From Treponema sp. (GTDB lineage Bacteria; Spirochaetota; Spirochaetia; Treponematales; Breznakiellaceae): 6,354 nucleotides of DNA. The position numbers and the translations under genes were made by a program. The DNA is taken from contig JAISOQ010000323.1 in assembly GCA_031275515.1 (NCBI GenBank), positions 1 to 6,354 of the forward strand. The letters run 5' to 3'. Positions 1-6,354 of this stretch are shown piece by piece; the stretch's first letter is position 1; each line of letters begins with the position of its first letter. The notes beneath the pieces are model-generated. The model saw nothing but the letters and a program-made list of their open reading frames with translations, did no database searches and was not told where the DNA came from.

Positions 1-117
1 GACCCCAAAGTAAACGATCTATGGACTAAAGTCCGCCGTTACGTGAATGAACGTTGCTTTATCCGAATTTATCAATTCTATGAGAAGGAGCATAAAAAAT
101 GGAAAGCCGAACATTAA
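1..117 (+). CDS. Possible C-terminal tail of an upstream gene (partial)
   Basis: Frame +1 is open from the window's left edge to a TAA at 115-117, giving 38 residues that start D-P-K-V-N-D-L-W and end K-W-K-A-E-H. The peptide is rich in charged and aromatic residues, in a pattern that would suit amphipathic helices. It has no start codon in view, so if real it is the end of a gene lying to the left. It would overlap the copA start by 19 bases, an arrangement typical of translationally coupled operon genes. I do not recognise a family. Against it: 38 open codons occur by chance roughly one time in six, and its third positions are less G/C-rich than those of the neighbouring genes. If false, this stretch is simply the copA leader. 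Confidence 0.35.
   Translation, partial: DPKVNDLWTKVRRYVNERCFIRIYQFYEKEHKKWKAEH
83..90 (+). promoter_or_regulatory. Ribosome binding site of copA
   Basis: AGAAGGAG lies 8 bases before the ATG at 99. It is a near-perfect Shine-Dalgarno match and fixes the copA start at 99, which leaves the first metal-binding domain intact (CxxC begins at residue 13). I found no convincing -35/-10 pair in the 98 bases to its left. Confidence 0.85.
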
Positions 118-2705
118 GCATAGGCGGGATGACCTGCGCGGCCTGCGCGGCGCGGATAGAAAAGACCCTGCGGAAGCTGGAAGGGGTTGGCGCCGCCACG
201 GTGAACCTTGCCAGCGAGAAACTCTTTGTGGAATACGCGGATACCCGGACCCTGGAGCGTATTAAAGAAGCGGTGGTTAAGATAGGGTATCAGGTAACGG
301 ACAGACCCAAAGGAGTGGCCGTAATCATACCCATAGGCGGCATGACCTGCGCGGCCTGTTCAGCCAGGGTTGAAAAGGCGCTCCTCAAGCTGGAAGGTAT
401 AGAAAGCACCGGGGTGAACCTTGCCACGGAAAAGGCCGCGGTGGTCTACAATCCCCAGGTCCTGCGCCTTTCGGCCATCAGGGAAGCGATTGAAAAGGCA
501 GGATACCAGGCCCTGGAAGCTGCAAAAGACGGGGGAGCGGACGAGGACAAGCTGCGCAAGGAAAGGGAAATCAAAATCCTGAGAACAAAATTTATTGTCG
601 CCCTGTCCTTCGCCCTTCCCCTGCTCTATATCGCTATGGTTCCTATGATCACCTGGGTCACCCTTCCTTTCCCCAGAGCCCTGGCCCCTATGAATTTCCC
701 CCTTATCTACGCTCTGGCGGAACTGATTCTGGTTATCCCCGTCATCATCGCGGGGAACCGGTTTTATACGGCGGGCTTCAAAAACCTGATCCATCGAAGC
801 CCCAACATGGATTCTCTCATCGCCATCGGCACTAGTTCCGCGATCATCTACAGTCTTTACAATGTATGGCAGATCGCCGCCGGCGATTTCAGCGCCGTGG
901 AATCCCTGTACTTTGAAACCGCCGGGGTCATTATCGCCCTTATCCTCCTGGGAAAAACCCTGGAAGCCGTATCCAAAGGCCGTACCAGCGAAGCCATCAA
1001 ACGGCTCATGGGCCTGGCCCCCAAAACGGCGATCATCATCGAAACCGGCCCTTCCGGAGAAACCCTGGAAAAAGAAATCCCCATTGATGAAGTCATTCCC
1101 GGAGACATTATCCTGGTCAAGCCCGGCGCGAAGATCCCCGTAGACGGGATTGTAACCCAGGGCCGGACCGCCATTGACGAATCCATGCTCACCGGGGAGA
1201 GTATGCCCGTAGACAAGAAGGCCGGGGATCCGGTCTATGGGGCCACCATCAACGCCAACGGACTCATTCGTTTTAGGGCGGAAAAAGTCGGCGGAGATAC
1301 CGCCCTGGCCCAGATCATCCGTCTGGTGGAAGACGCCCAGGGTTCAAAAGCCCCTATCGCCCAGCTGGCTGACATCGTGTCCGGCTACTTTGTCCCCATT
1401 GTCTGCGCCATTGCCCTTGCCGCGGGCATCGCATGGTTCGCGGCGGCCTCCGGCGGACTGGTCAGCCTGCCCGCCGGACAATCGGCCCTGGAATTCTCCC
1501 TTACCATCTTCATCTCCGTGTTGGTCATTGCCTGCCCCTGCGCCCTGGGCCTTGCCACTCCCACGGCCATCATGGTGGGAACCGGCAAGGGCGCGGAAAA
1601 CGGCATCTTGATCAAAGGCGGCGAGGCCCTGGAAACCGCCCACAAGATCAACGCCATTGTCTTTGACAAAACCGGAACCATCACCGAAGGAAAGCCCAAG
1701 GTTACCGATGTGATTGCCGCCCCTTTTGTGGAAGAAAGCCGCCTTGTGCAGCTTGCCGCCTCTGCGGAAAAAGGCTCCGAGCATCCCCTGGGACAGGCTA
1801 TTGTGCAGGACGCCCAAAACAGGGGCCTGGAGATTCTCAATACCGATAGTTTTACTGCCATACCGGGCCGGGGCATCGAAGCGGTCATCCAGGGCGTTAC
1901 CGTACTGGCGGGGAACCGGAAGCTCATGGACGAGCGGAACATTCCCCTGGAGGACCTGGAAGCCGAAAGCGACCGCCTTGCCGGAGAAGGGAAAACCCCC
2001 ATGTACATCGCCCTTGACGGCCACGGCGGACTGGCCGGTATGCGGGCTGCGGGAATCCTGGCAGTGGCGGATGTGGTGAAAAAGAACAGCAAAGAGGCCG
2101 TGAAAATCCTGGGCCGGATGGGAATTGAGGTTGTCATGATCACCGGGGACAACAAAAAGACCGCCGCCGCCATAGCCCGGCAGGTGGGGATTGACCGGGT
2201 GCTGGCGGAAGTGCTGCCCCAGGACAAAGCGGCGGAAATAAAAAAATTACAAAACGAACCCGGCGTTTCTCCAAAACATCATCCCGTAATTGCCATGACA
2301 GGGGACGGCATCAACGACGCCCCGGCGCTGGTCCAGGCGGACATCGGCATCGCCATCGGCAGCGGAACCGATGTAGCCCTGGAGTCCGCCGACATTGTGC
2401 TCATGCACAGTGATCTTATGGATGTTCCCCGGGCCATAACCTTGAGCAAACGGACGATCCGCACTATCAAGCAAAATCTCTTCTGGGCCTTCGGCTACAA
2501 TACCCTGGGCATCCCCATTGCCGCGGGTATCCTGTACCTCTTTGGAGGGCCCCTCCTCAATCCTATCTTCGCCGCCGCCGCCATGAGCATGAGTTCTGTA
2601 TCGGTATTGACCAACGCCCTCCGTCTCAAGGGGTTCAACCTGGCGCGGGAAGTTAAATCCAGGGAAATTGAAACCCTGGAGAATACGCCAATCCATTGCC
2701 GTTAA
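99..2705 (+). CDS. copA: Cu(I)-exporting P1B-1-type ATPase CopA
   Basis: This inner-membrane pump uses ATP to export Cu(I), as expected for the CopA family. The 868-residue protein is full length. Two heavy-metal-associated domains come first (about 4-70 and 75-140), each with G-M-T-C-A-A-C (cysteines 13/16 and 84/87). Eight membrane segments follow, at roughly 165-185, 200-225, 237-258, 271-293, 426-449, 465-490, 793-816 and 820-842. The actuator-domain TGE is at 365-367, the phosphorylated aspartate is D523 in DKTGT, the nucleotide-domain SEHP is at 560-563, TGDN at 682-685 and GDGIND at 735-740. The transmembrane metal site is complete: C479-P-C481, Y800-N801, and M829 with S833. Together these point to Cu(I) (silver is usually also carried) rather than zinc or cadmium. 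The tail ends H-C-R, which may or may not bind metal. The lipoprotein gene 18 bases downstream is probably co-transcribed. No copper regulator or known operator is visible. Confidence 0.97.
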   Translation: MESRTLSIGGMTCAACAARIEKTLRKLEGVGAATVNLASEKLFVEYADTRTLERIKEAVVKIGYQVTDRPKGVAVIIPIGGMTCAACSARVEKALLKLEGIESTGVNLATEKAAVVYNPQVLRLSAIREAIEKAGYQALEAAKDGGADEDKLRKEREIKILRTKFIVALSFALPLLYIAMVPMITWVTLPFPRALAPMNFPLIYALAELILVIPVIIAGNRFYTAGFKNLIHRSPNMDSLIAIGTSSAIIYSLYNVWQIAAGDFSAVESLYFETAGVIIALILLGKTLEAVSKGRTSEAIKRLMGLAPKTAIIIETGPSGETLEKEIPIDEVIPGDIILVKPGAKIPVDGIVTQGRTAIDESMLTGESMPVDKKAGDPVYGATINANGLIRFRAEKVGGDTALAQIIRLVEDAQGSKAPIAQLADIVSGYFVPIVCAIALAAGIAWFAAASGGLVSLPAGQSALEFSLTIFISVLVIACPCALGLATPTAIMVGTGKGAENGILIKGGEALETAHKINAIVFDKTGTITEGKPKVTDVIAAPFVEESRLVQLAASAEKGSEHPLGQAIVQDAQNRGLEILNTDSFTAIPGRGIEAVIQGVTVLAGNRKLMDERNIPLEDLEAESDRLAGEGKTPMYIALDGHGGLAGMRAAGILAVADVVKKNSKEAVKILGRMGIEVVMITGDNKKTAAAIARQVGIDRVLAEVLPQDKAAEIKKLQNEPGVSPKHHPVIAMTGDGINDAPALVQADIGIAIGSGTDVALESADIVLMHSDLMDVPRAITLSKRTIRTIKQNLFWAFGYNTLGIPIAAGILYLFGGPLLNPIFAAAAMSMSSVSVLTNALRLKGFNLAREVKSREIETLENTPIHCR
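120..145 (+). repeat. Direct repeat copy 1, CxxC motif of first metal-binding domain
   Basis: This 26-base segment encodes the I-G-G-M-T-C-A-A-C core of the first metal-binding domain. It matches 333-358 at 25 of 26 bases, including synonymous positions, and is offset by 213 bases (71 codons) in frame. It reflects domain duplication within copA. Confidence 0.85.
333..358 (+). repeat. Direct repeat copy 2, CxxC motif of second metal-binding domain
   Basis: This is the second copy of the segment at 120-145, with one mismatch (C for G at 341, in the second glycine codon). Similarity falls off on the 3' side within a few codons, so only the metal-binding core is nearly identical at the DNA level. 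Confidence 0.85.
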
Positions 2706-2709
2706 ATTA

Positions 2710-2715
2710 TAGGAG
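2710..2715 (+). promoter_or_regulatory. Ribosome binding site of the lipoprotein gene
   Basis: TAGGAG ends 8 bases before the ATG at 2724. It decides the start: the in-frame GTG at 2715-2717 overlaps this site and so is unlikely to be used. Starting at 2724 gives a classic signal peptide beginning M-K-R. Confidence 0.75.
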
Positions 2716-2723
2716 TGAACATC

Positions 2724-3404
2724 ATGAAAAGAATCATAAAAATTATTGGAGCCGGACTTTTTGCCCTCCTTTTGACGACTCTTTCCTGCGGGAAACTTGA
2801 CGTAGTAGGGACCGGTTCGGTGAAATCCTTTGCAAAGGTTCTGGGCCAAATCCCCCGGCAGGTTACGCCGGACGAACGGAACGGCGGCTGGTCCTTGGCG
2901 GCTCCCGGCAACAGCGTCCGGTTCATTTGGAGCCGGAACTATGCGGAAAGCCCCCTCCATGACGTGATGATAGAATTCGACGCCGCCTCCTTTATCGCCG
3001 CAGGGCTTGATCCCGCAAAACTCCCCGGCAATTTCGCCGTCTACGATGGCAAGATTATGACGGGGACCAAACTGGGAACGGAGCGGCTGGAATATTCCGG
3101 GGAAGTTACCCCCCTTGCTTCCTATGAACAGATCGTCAAACTGAAGCGGAACAGTATCGGCTATCACATGGCTATGGATCACTACGGGGTGAACCTGGGG
3201 GACGGTAATCTTTTTGAGTGGGCCAAGGATATGGCCGCCAACGACAAGGACCTGGTCTTTGTCCTTAATCCCGAACCGTTCCTGAAGGCGGGACTTGATC
3301 CGGCCCGCATCGAAGGCTGGGTCTTTACCAAAGTTACTGTGGACGATGAAAACGGAAAGCCCGTTCAGGTGGATAAGATACTGATACCTTTCGATTTGAT
3401 GTAG
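2724..3404 (+). CDS. Predicted lipoprotein linked to copA, family not recognised
   Basis: The 226-residue product begins with a short basic segment (M-K-R-I-I-K), a hydrophobic core (about 7-20) and T-L-S-C, with cysteine at position 22. This is a probable lipoprotein signal peptide with a relaxed lipobox. The mature part would be anchored to a membrane outside the cytoplasm. An internal duplication is visible: F-x-x-A-G-L-D-P-A-(K/R) at about 90-99 and again at 186-195, each preceded by a hydrophobic strand-like stretch and followed by a glycine. This suggests two related halves of about 96 residues. Residues 148-153 read H-M-A-M-D-H, a His/Met cluster of a kind that can bind copper, and another histidine is H79. 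The gene starts 18 bases after copA with its own ribosome binding site, so co-transcription is likely. A role in periplasmic copper binding or copper stress is inferred only from this. I do not recognise the family, and the lipoprotein could be unrelated to copper. Confidence 0.88.
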   Translation: MKRIIKIIGAGLFALLLTTLSCGKLDVVGTGSVKSFAKVLGQIPRQVTPDERNGGWSLAAPGNSVRFIWSRNYAESPLHDVMIEFDAASFIAAGLDPAKLPGNFAVYDGKIMTGTKLGTERLEYSGEVTPLASYEQIVKLKRNSIGYHMAMDHYGVNLGDGNLFEWAKDMAANDKDLVFVLNPEPFLKAGLDPARIEGWVFTKVTVDDENGKPVQVDKILIPFDLM

Positions 3405-3409
3405 GGTTC

Positions 3410-3464
3410 TGAAGGCCGGCGGCGCGGAGGCCGCGTAACGTCTCCTGACGCCCGCCGGCCTTCA
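3410..3464. terminator. Branched inverted repeat between convergent genes, possible shared terminator
   Basis: A perfect 13-bp G+C-rich stem pairs 3410-3422 with 3452-3464. Its loop contains two more hairpins: CGCGG-AGG-CCGCG at 3423-3435 (5 bp) and CGTC-TCCT-GACG at 3439-3450 (4 bp). The whole can therefore fold as a three-way junction on either strand. It begins 6 bases after the lipoprotein stop and ends just before the stop of the convergent permease gene, the expected place for a bidirectional terminator. Neither side carries a T-run, so it is not a standard intrinsic terminator. It may instead stabilise 3' ends or belong to a dispersed palindromic repeat family. Confidence 0.6.
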
Positions 3465-3467
3465 TCG

Positions 3468-4334
3468 TTATCCCTTGAGTCCTGTACTGGCCACTCCCTG
3501 TACAAAATACCGCTGTAACGAAAGAAAAATAACCAGTACCGGAATAAGGGCCACCACGCTGGCCGCCATGATAAGGCCGTATTCGCTGGAATACTGGGAA
3601 ATAAACATCCGCAGTCCTATCTGTATGGTTTTGAGTTCCGTCCGGGTAAGGTAAATCATGGGACCTAAAAAATCGTTCCAGGTATTGACAAAGGTGATGA
3701 TCGTCAGGGTTGAAAGGGCGGGCTTGGACAGGGGGAGCATGATCCGCAGCCAGATCCCGTATTCGGAGAGGCCGTCGATCCACGCCGCCTCCCGCAGTTC
3801 ATCGGGGATGCTTTCGTAAAACTGTTTCATCATAAATACCCCAAAGGCGGAAAACGCCTGGAGGCAGATGATGGCCAGGTGGGTGTTGTTCAGCCCCATA
3901 GCCCGCATCAGGATGAACTGGGGAACCATGTATGCCTGCCAGGGAACAGCAATGGTGGCGATATACCCCAGGAAAAGGCCCCGGCAGCCGGGAAAGCGGA
4001 GTTTCGCGAAAGCATAGGCGGCAAAACTGGAACTTAAAAGCTGCAACAGGGTTACGATTACCGAAAGTTTCACCGTGTTCATGATAAAAATCCCCAGGGG
4101 AATTTTTGTCCATATATCGGAGTAGTTTTTCCACCGGGGGCTTTCGGGGATCCACTTCATGGGAAAGGTAAACACATCCTTGTTCAATTTTAAAGATGAT
4201 GACAGCATCCACACAAAAGGAATCAGCATAGTAAAAGCCATGATGGCAAGGAAAAGATATATTCCCAGGTGATACCAGAACTGTTTTTGACTGCCCCAGG
4301 TTACGGCGATATTTTTGCTGTTTTTCTGTACCAT
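3468..4334 (-). CDS. CUT1-type sugar ABC transporter permease (MalG/LacG-like)
   Basis: This is an inner-membrane channel subunit of a carbohydrate importer. The 288-residue product has about six membrane segments (near 24-46, 86-108, 118-140, 150-170, 200-220 and 255-273). It carries the ATPase-docking EAA loop, E182-A-A, G188, I198, L200-P201, matching EAA-x3-G-x9-I-x-LP. The C-terminus R-Y-F-V-Q-G-V-A-S-T-G-L-K-G is typical of the second permease of CUT1 systems. I chose the ATG at 4334. It lies 10 bases after the first permease's stop and has a weak AGGCGG upstream that overlaps that stop, which suggests translational coupling. A longer form from a GTG at 4367 (299 residues) would overlap the previous gene and has no ribosome binding site. 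It pairs with the adjacent permease, and the substrate is unknown. Confidence 0.93.
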   Translation of the reverse strand: MVQKNSKNIAVTWGSQKQFWYHLGIYLFLAIMAFTMLIPFVWMLSSSLKLNKDVFTFPMKWIPESPRWKNYSDIWTKIPLGIFIMNTVKLSVIVTLLQLLSSSFAAYAFAKLRFPGCRGLFLGYIATIAVPWQAYMVPQFILMRAMGLNNTHLAIICLQAFSAFGVFMMKQFYESIPDELREAAWIDGLSEYGIWLRIMLPLSKPALSTLTIITFVNTWNDFLGPMIYLTRTELKTIQIGLRMFISQYSSEYGLIMAASVVALIPVLVIFLSLQRYFVQGVASTGLKG

Positions 4335-4346
4335 GCGGATCCGCCT
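4335..4346 (-). promoter_or_regulatory. Weak ribosome binding site in a palindromic gap between permease genes
   Basis: On the minus strand AGGCGG (4346-4341) lies 6 bases before the ATG at 4334 and overlaps the first permease's TAG stop. The 10 bases between the two genes (4335-4344) form a perfect palindrome, GCGGATCCGC. The weak site supports coupled translation from the upstream gene and decides the start of the second permease. Confidence 0.45.
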
Positions 4347-5235
4347 ATTTTCCAAACTGTTTTTCACCCCGGAACTGGATCAGGGTGATTCCCAGAACCA
4401 GCGCGAAAAGAACCATAGCGATGGCGCTGGCATAGCCGTATTCCAGAGAACGGAAGGCGGTGTTGTATATTTGATAAACCAAAACCCTGGTAGTATTGGT
4501 AAGCTGGTTATCCCCGCCGGCAAAGAGGTTGATAAAAATATCATAAACCTTAAAGGAACTGATAATCAGCATCATCATGATAAAAAATGTGGTGGGGGCA
4601 AGCTGGGGGATAGTTACATGGAAAAAACGCTGCCTCCCGTTGGCGCCGTCCAGGTTCGCTGCTTCATACAGTTCCTGATTCACTCCCTGGAGGCCCGCAA
4701 GGTATATCACCATATAATAGCCCATGTTTTTCCATACGCTGAAAAAAATAACCATAGGGATCGCCCAGTGCCGGTCGGCGGCCCAGCCGGGAAGTTTTTC
4801 AATAGGAATTCCCGTGAGGGCGTTAAGCAGGTTATTGACCGGCCCCCGGGTAGGGCTGAAAATGAAATTCCACACCGCCGCCACCGCTACCAGGGAGGCC
4901 ACATAAGGAAAAAAGGAAACGGTTCTGAAAAAATTCCGGCCTTTCACTTTTTGATTAACCACTATGGCGAGGAAAAGGGAACAGGCCAGGGTCAGGGGTA
5001 CGACGCCGCCGGTATAGAGGATCGTATTCCACAGGGCCCGCAGGAAAATAGGATCGTTAAAGAGGCGGATAAAATTTTCCCACCCTGCAAATTCAATGGG
5101 GTTTGCCCCGTCCCATTTCAAAAAAGACAGAATCAGGGCAAACACCAGAGGAACCAGGGTGAATACCGCAAAACCGAGAAAATTCGGCGCGATAAAGCTG
5201 TAGGCGACTAACATCTCTTTGGTTTTTTTAGTCAT
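4345..5235 (-). CDS. CUT1-type sugar ABC transporter permease (MalF/LacF-like)
   Basis: This is the first membrane subunit of the carbohydrate importer, 296 residues, a normal length for the short MalF-like class without the large periplasmic insert of enteric MalF. A first membrane segment lies at about 10-38 (A-Y-S-F-I-A-P-N-F-L-G-F, a common start in this family). Others are near 70-93, 105-126, 158-182, 210-232 and 268-287. The EAA loop is clear: E191-A-A, G197 and I209-P210. Translation starts at the ATG at 5233-5235, with AGAAGG 5 bases upstream (5241-5246 on the plus strand). It follows the solute-binding protein gene after 42 bases, and the second permease follows after 10 bases, so all three form one operon. 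No ATPase gene accompanies it here. Sugar specificity cannot be told from the sequence. Confidence 0.95.
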   Translation of the reverse strand: MTKKTKEMLVAYSFIAPNFLGFAVFTLVPLVFALILSFLKWDGANPIEFAGWENFIRLFNDPIFLRALWNTILYTGGVVPLTLACSLFLAIVVNQKVKGRNFFRTVSFFPYVASLVAVAAVWNFIFSPTRGPVNNLLNALTGIPIEKLPGWAADRHWAIPMVIFFSVWKNMGYYMVIYLAGLQGVNQELYEAANLDGANGRQRFFHVTIPQLAPTTFFIMMMLIISSFKVYDIFINLFAGGDNQLTNTTRVLVYQIYNTAFRSLEYGYASAIAMVLFALVLGITLIQFRGEKQFGK

Positions 5236-5240
5236 ACCAC

Positions 5241-5246
5241 CCTTCT
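5241..5246 (-). promoter_or_regulatory. Ribosome binding site of the first permease
   Basis: On the minus strand AGAAGG lies 5 bases before the ATG at 5235. The 42-base gap between the binding protein's stop and this start is purine-rich on the coding strand. I see no hairpin or promoter in it, which fits uninterrupted transcription of the operon. Confidence 0.6.
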
Positions 5247-5277
5247 TTTCCCTTTTTTACCTGCTTTCAAGTCCAGT

Positions 5278-6354
5278 CTACTTTCCCAGGATAGGTTTCA
5301 CCCGGTCGTTCATTTCCTTGATGCCCTGGGCGATGGTGCTGTTCCCGGTCATGATAGCGTCGTGGGCTTCATTCAGGACGATCTCAATATCCGCGCTTTT
5401 TTCATGCAGGGGCATTTCAAGATAGGTCTTGTACACCTGGAGCGCTTCTCTGCTGCCCGGATCGCTGGGGAAACCGGGAGTACCGGCGATGGCGTTGATC
5501 ACTTCCTGGTTCATAATTGCCGGGATAGTTCCCAGCCTGGCAAGGATGGCGGCCCCTTCCGGACCGGAAACAAAGCGCATAAAGTCCAGGGCGGCTTCCT
5601 TTTTGGCTGAATTCCGGTTGACCGCAATGGAGGTAATGGTTCCCAGGGTAGTTCCCGCCGGGACCCCATCGGGATGGGGATACTTTGCCAGGCCCCAGTT
5701 TTTGGAAAGGGATTCCCCGGTTCTTACCTTGTCGATCTGAGTGGCGATGAACCAGGTCCCCATATTCATCATGGCGATCTGATTGTTGAAGAAGGCCCCT
5801 GAATAATGGGTCCCCGAAGTTTTAAGAGCGGCGTAACTCTGAACGATGCCGTCATCCTGCTCTTTAATAACCCGCTCGTAATAGGGGGTAAGGAAATCGT
5901 ATGTACCATCCACGATGGTATTTTTTCCATCCAGGATGCCGAAAAGCTGTACTGCGCTCCGCCAGGTGTGGTAATGAGCCCCGTAGATTTTGTTCGCGCC
6001 GGTTCCCCGGGTAACCCTTCTTGCCAGAGCGTCGTACTCATCCAGGGTTATATCGTTAGAGGGGTAGGGAACTCCGGCGGCGTCAAACAGGTCCTTATTG
6101 TAGAAAATAAGCCAGAAGTCGCTGCGGAAAGGCAGGGCGTAGACTTCGCCGTTTACCGCGATTTGTTCGGTGGTGCCGCCGTACAGGGAGGTGTTGATGC
6201 CTGCGGTTTTAATGTAACTGTTCAGGGGTTCCAAACGGTTCTGGCGTATCAGGTTCGCATAACCGGGGATGTCCTTGATGCATAGCACATCAAGATCCGC
6301 GCCTCCTGAAAGCTGGGTGCCCAGGACCGTCATATAGTCGGCGCTGCCAAGGTC
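5278..6354 (-). CDS. Extracellular solute-binding protein of sugar ABC transporter (N-terminus cut off)
   Basis: This is the substrate-capturing subunit of the importer, of the family 1 extracellular sugar-binding type. The frame stays open to the right edge, so the 358 visible residues lack the true start, the signal peptide and probably the first several dozen residues. The methionine at 6333 is internal. Family features in order, numbered from the first visible residue: M-T-V-L-G-T-Q-L-S-G-G-A-D-L-D-V near 8-23; N-G-E-V-Y-A-L-P-F near 68-76, followed by Y-N-K-D-L-F-D-A-A-G-V-P-Y-P at 85-98; M-M-N-M-G-T-W-F near 195-202; A-L-D-F-M-R-F-V-S-G-P-E-G near 255-267; and a C-terminal helix with I-A-Q-G-I-K-E-M-N-D. 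It would be exported and either free in the periplasm or lipid-anchored, which the missing N-terminus would decide. It is the most promoter-proximal of the three transporter genes in view. Confidence 0.95.
   Translation of the reverse strand, partial: DLGSADYMTVLGTQLSGGADLDVLCIKDIPGYANLIRQNRLEPLNSYIKTAGINTSLYGGTTEQIAVNGEVYALPFRSDFWLIFYNKDLFDAAGVPYPSNDITLDEYDALARRVTRGTGANKIYGAHYHTWRSAVQLFGILDGKNTIVDGTYDFLTPYYERVIKEQDDGIVQSYAALKTSGTHYSGAFFNNQIAMMNMGTWFIATQIDKVRTGESLSKNWGLAKYPHPDGVPAGTTLGTITSIAVNRNSAKKEAALDFMRFVSGPEGAAILARLGTIPAIMNQEVINAIAGTPGFPSDPGSREALQVYKTYLEMPLHEKSADIEIVLNEAHDAIMTGNSTIAQGIKEMNDRVKPILGK

Noticed and set aside
23..34. Inverted repeat GGACT-AA-AGTCC upstream of copA as a possible copper-regulator operator
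   Set aside because: It does not resemble the CopY, CsoR or CueR operator patterns I know, it is short enough to occur by chance, and it may lie within the tail of an upstream gene.
54..84. TTGCTT and TATGAG as a possible copA promoter
   Set aside because: The spacing is 19 bases and the -10 match is poor. Transcription would start within or next to the ribosome binding site, leaving almost no leader.
47..265. 72-residue plus-strand open frame overlapping the start of copA
   Set aside because: It has no ribosome binding site, runs out of frame through the first metal-binding domain of CopA, and shows Arg/Gly-rich shadow composition.
1385..2227. 280-residue minus-strand open frame inside copA, and the overlapping 226-residue one at 1344-2024
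   Set aside because: Both mirror the conserved phosphorylation and nucleotide-binding regions of copA. Their Ser/Pro/Arg- and Gly-rich composition is typical of reverse-strand shadows in G/C-rich genes.
2247..3182. 311-residue open frame on the minus strand opposite the copA end and the lipoprotein gene
   Set aside because: It is antisense to two well-supported genes, hydrophilic and low in complexity, with no family features. The plus-strand genes have signals (P-type ATPase motifs, signal peptide, ribosome binding sites) and this frame has none.
4334..4367. Longer start (GTG at 4367) for the second permease
   Set aside because: It overlaps the first permease gene by 23 bases and has no Shine-Dalgarno sequence. 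The ATG at 4334 fits the usual length and spacing better.
4315..5211. 298-residue open frame on the plus strand opposite both permease genes
   Set aside because: It lies antisense to two clear permeases. The product is Gly/Lys/Asn/Gln-rich with no recognisable domain. It is a shadow created by codon bias, because the permease genes rarely use TTA, CTA and TCA codons.

Overview
The window holds two convergent gene groups and no mobile element, CRISPR array or RNA gene that I can recognise. It suggests a bacterium with moderately high GC and G/C-rich third codon positions. The lipoprotein's loose lipobox (T-L-S-C) and a sugar-importer operon lacking its own ATPase would suit a spirochaete of the Treponema group. 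That placement is a guess from style, not from a marker gene.

Left half, plus strand (about 1-3404): a possible C-terminal tail of an upstream gene (1-117) runs into copA (99-2705). CopA is a complete Cu(I)-exporting P1B-1 ATPase with two N-terminal CxxC metal-binding domains and every catalytic and membrane metal-site motif intact. After 18 bases comes a small predicted lipoprotein (2724-3404) of unrecognised family. It carries a duplicated A-G-L-D-P segment and a His/Met cluster. The spacing suggests co-transcription with copA, so a role in copper handling at the cell envelope is a reasonable but unproven idea. No copper regulator or chaperone gene lies inside the window.

Middle (3405-3467): the gap between the two convergent groups is almost filled by a G+C-rich inverted repeat. 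It can fold as a 13-bp stem carrying two smaller hairpins, a three-way junction. It sits where a shared terminator would be expected but lacks a T-run on either side.

Right half, minus strand (3468-6354, transcribed right to left): a CUT1-type carbohydrate ABC importer in the order solute-binding protein (N-terminus beyond the right edge), first permease, second permease. The binding protein would capture a sugar or oligosaccharide outside the membrane and the two permeases would form the channel. No ATPase is present in the window, so a shared ATPase encoded elsewhere is likely. The substrate cannot be read from sequence alone.

No stretch longer than 300 bases lacks a gene. Nothing here amounts to a clearly new system. 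The items most worth a second look are the copA-linked lipoprotein and the branched inverted repeat.
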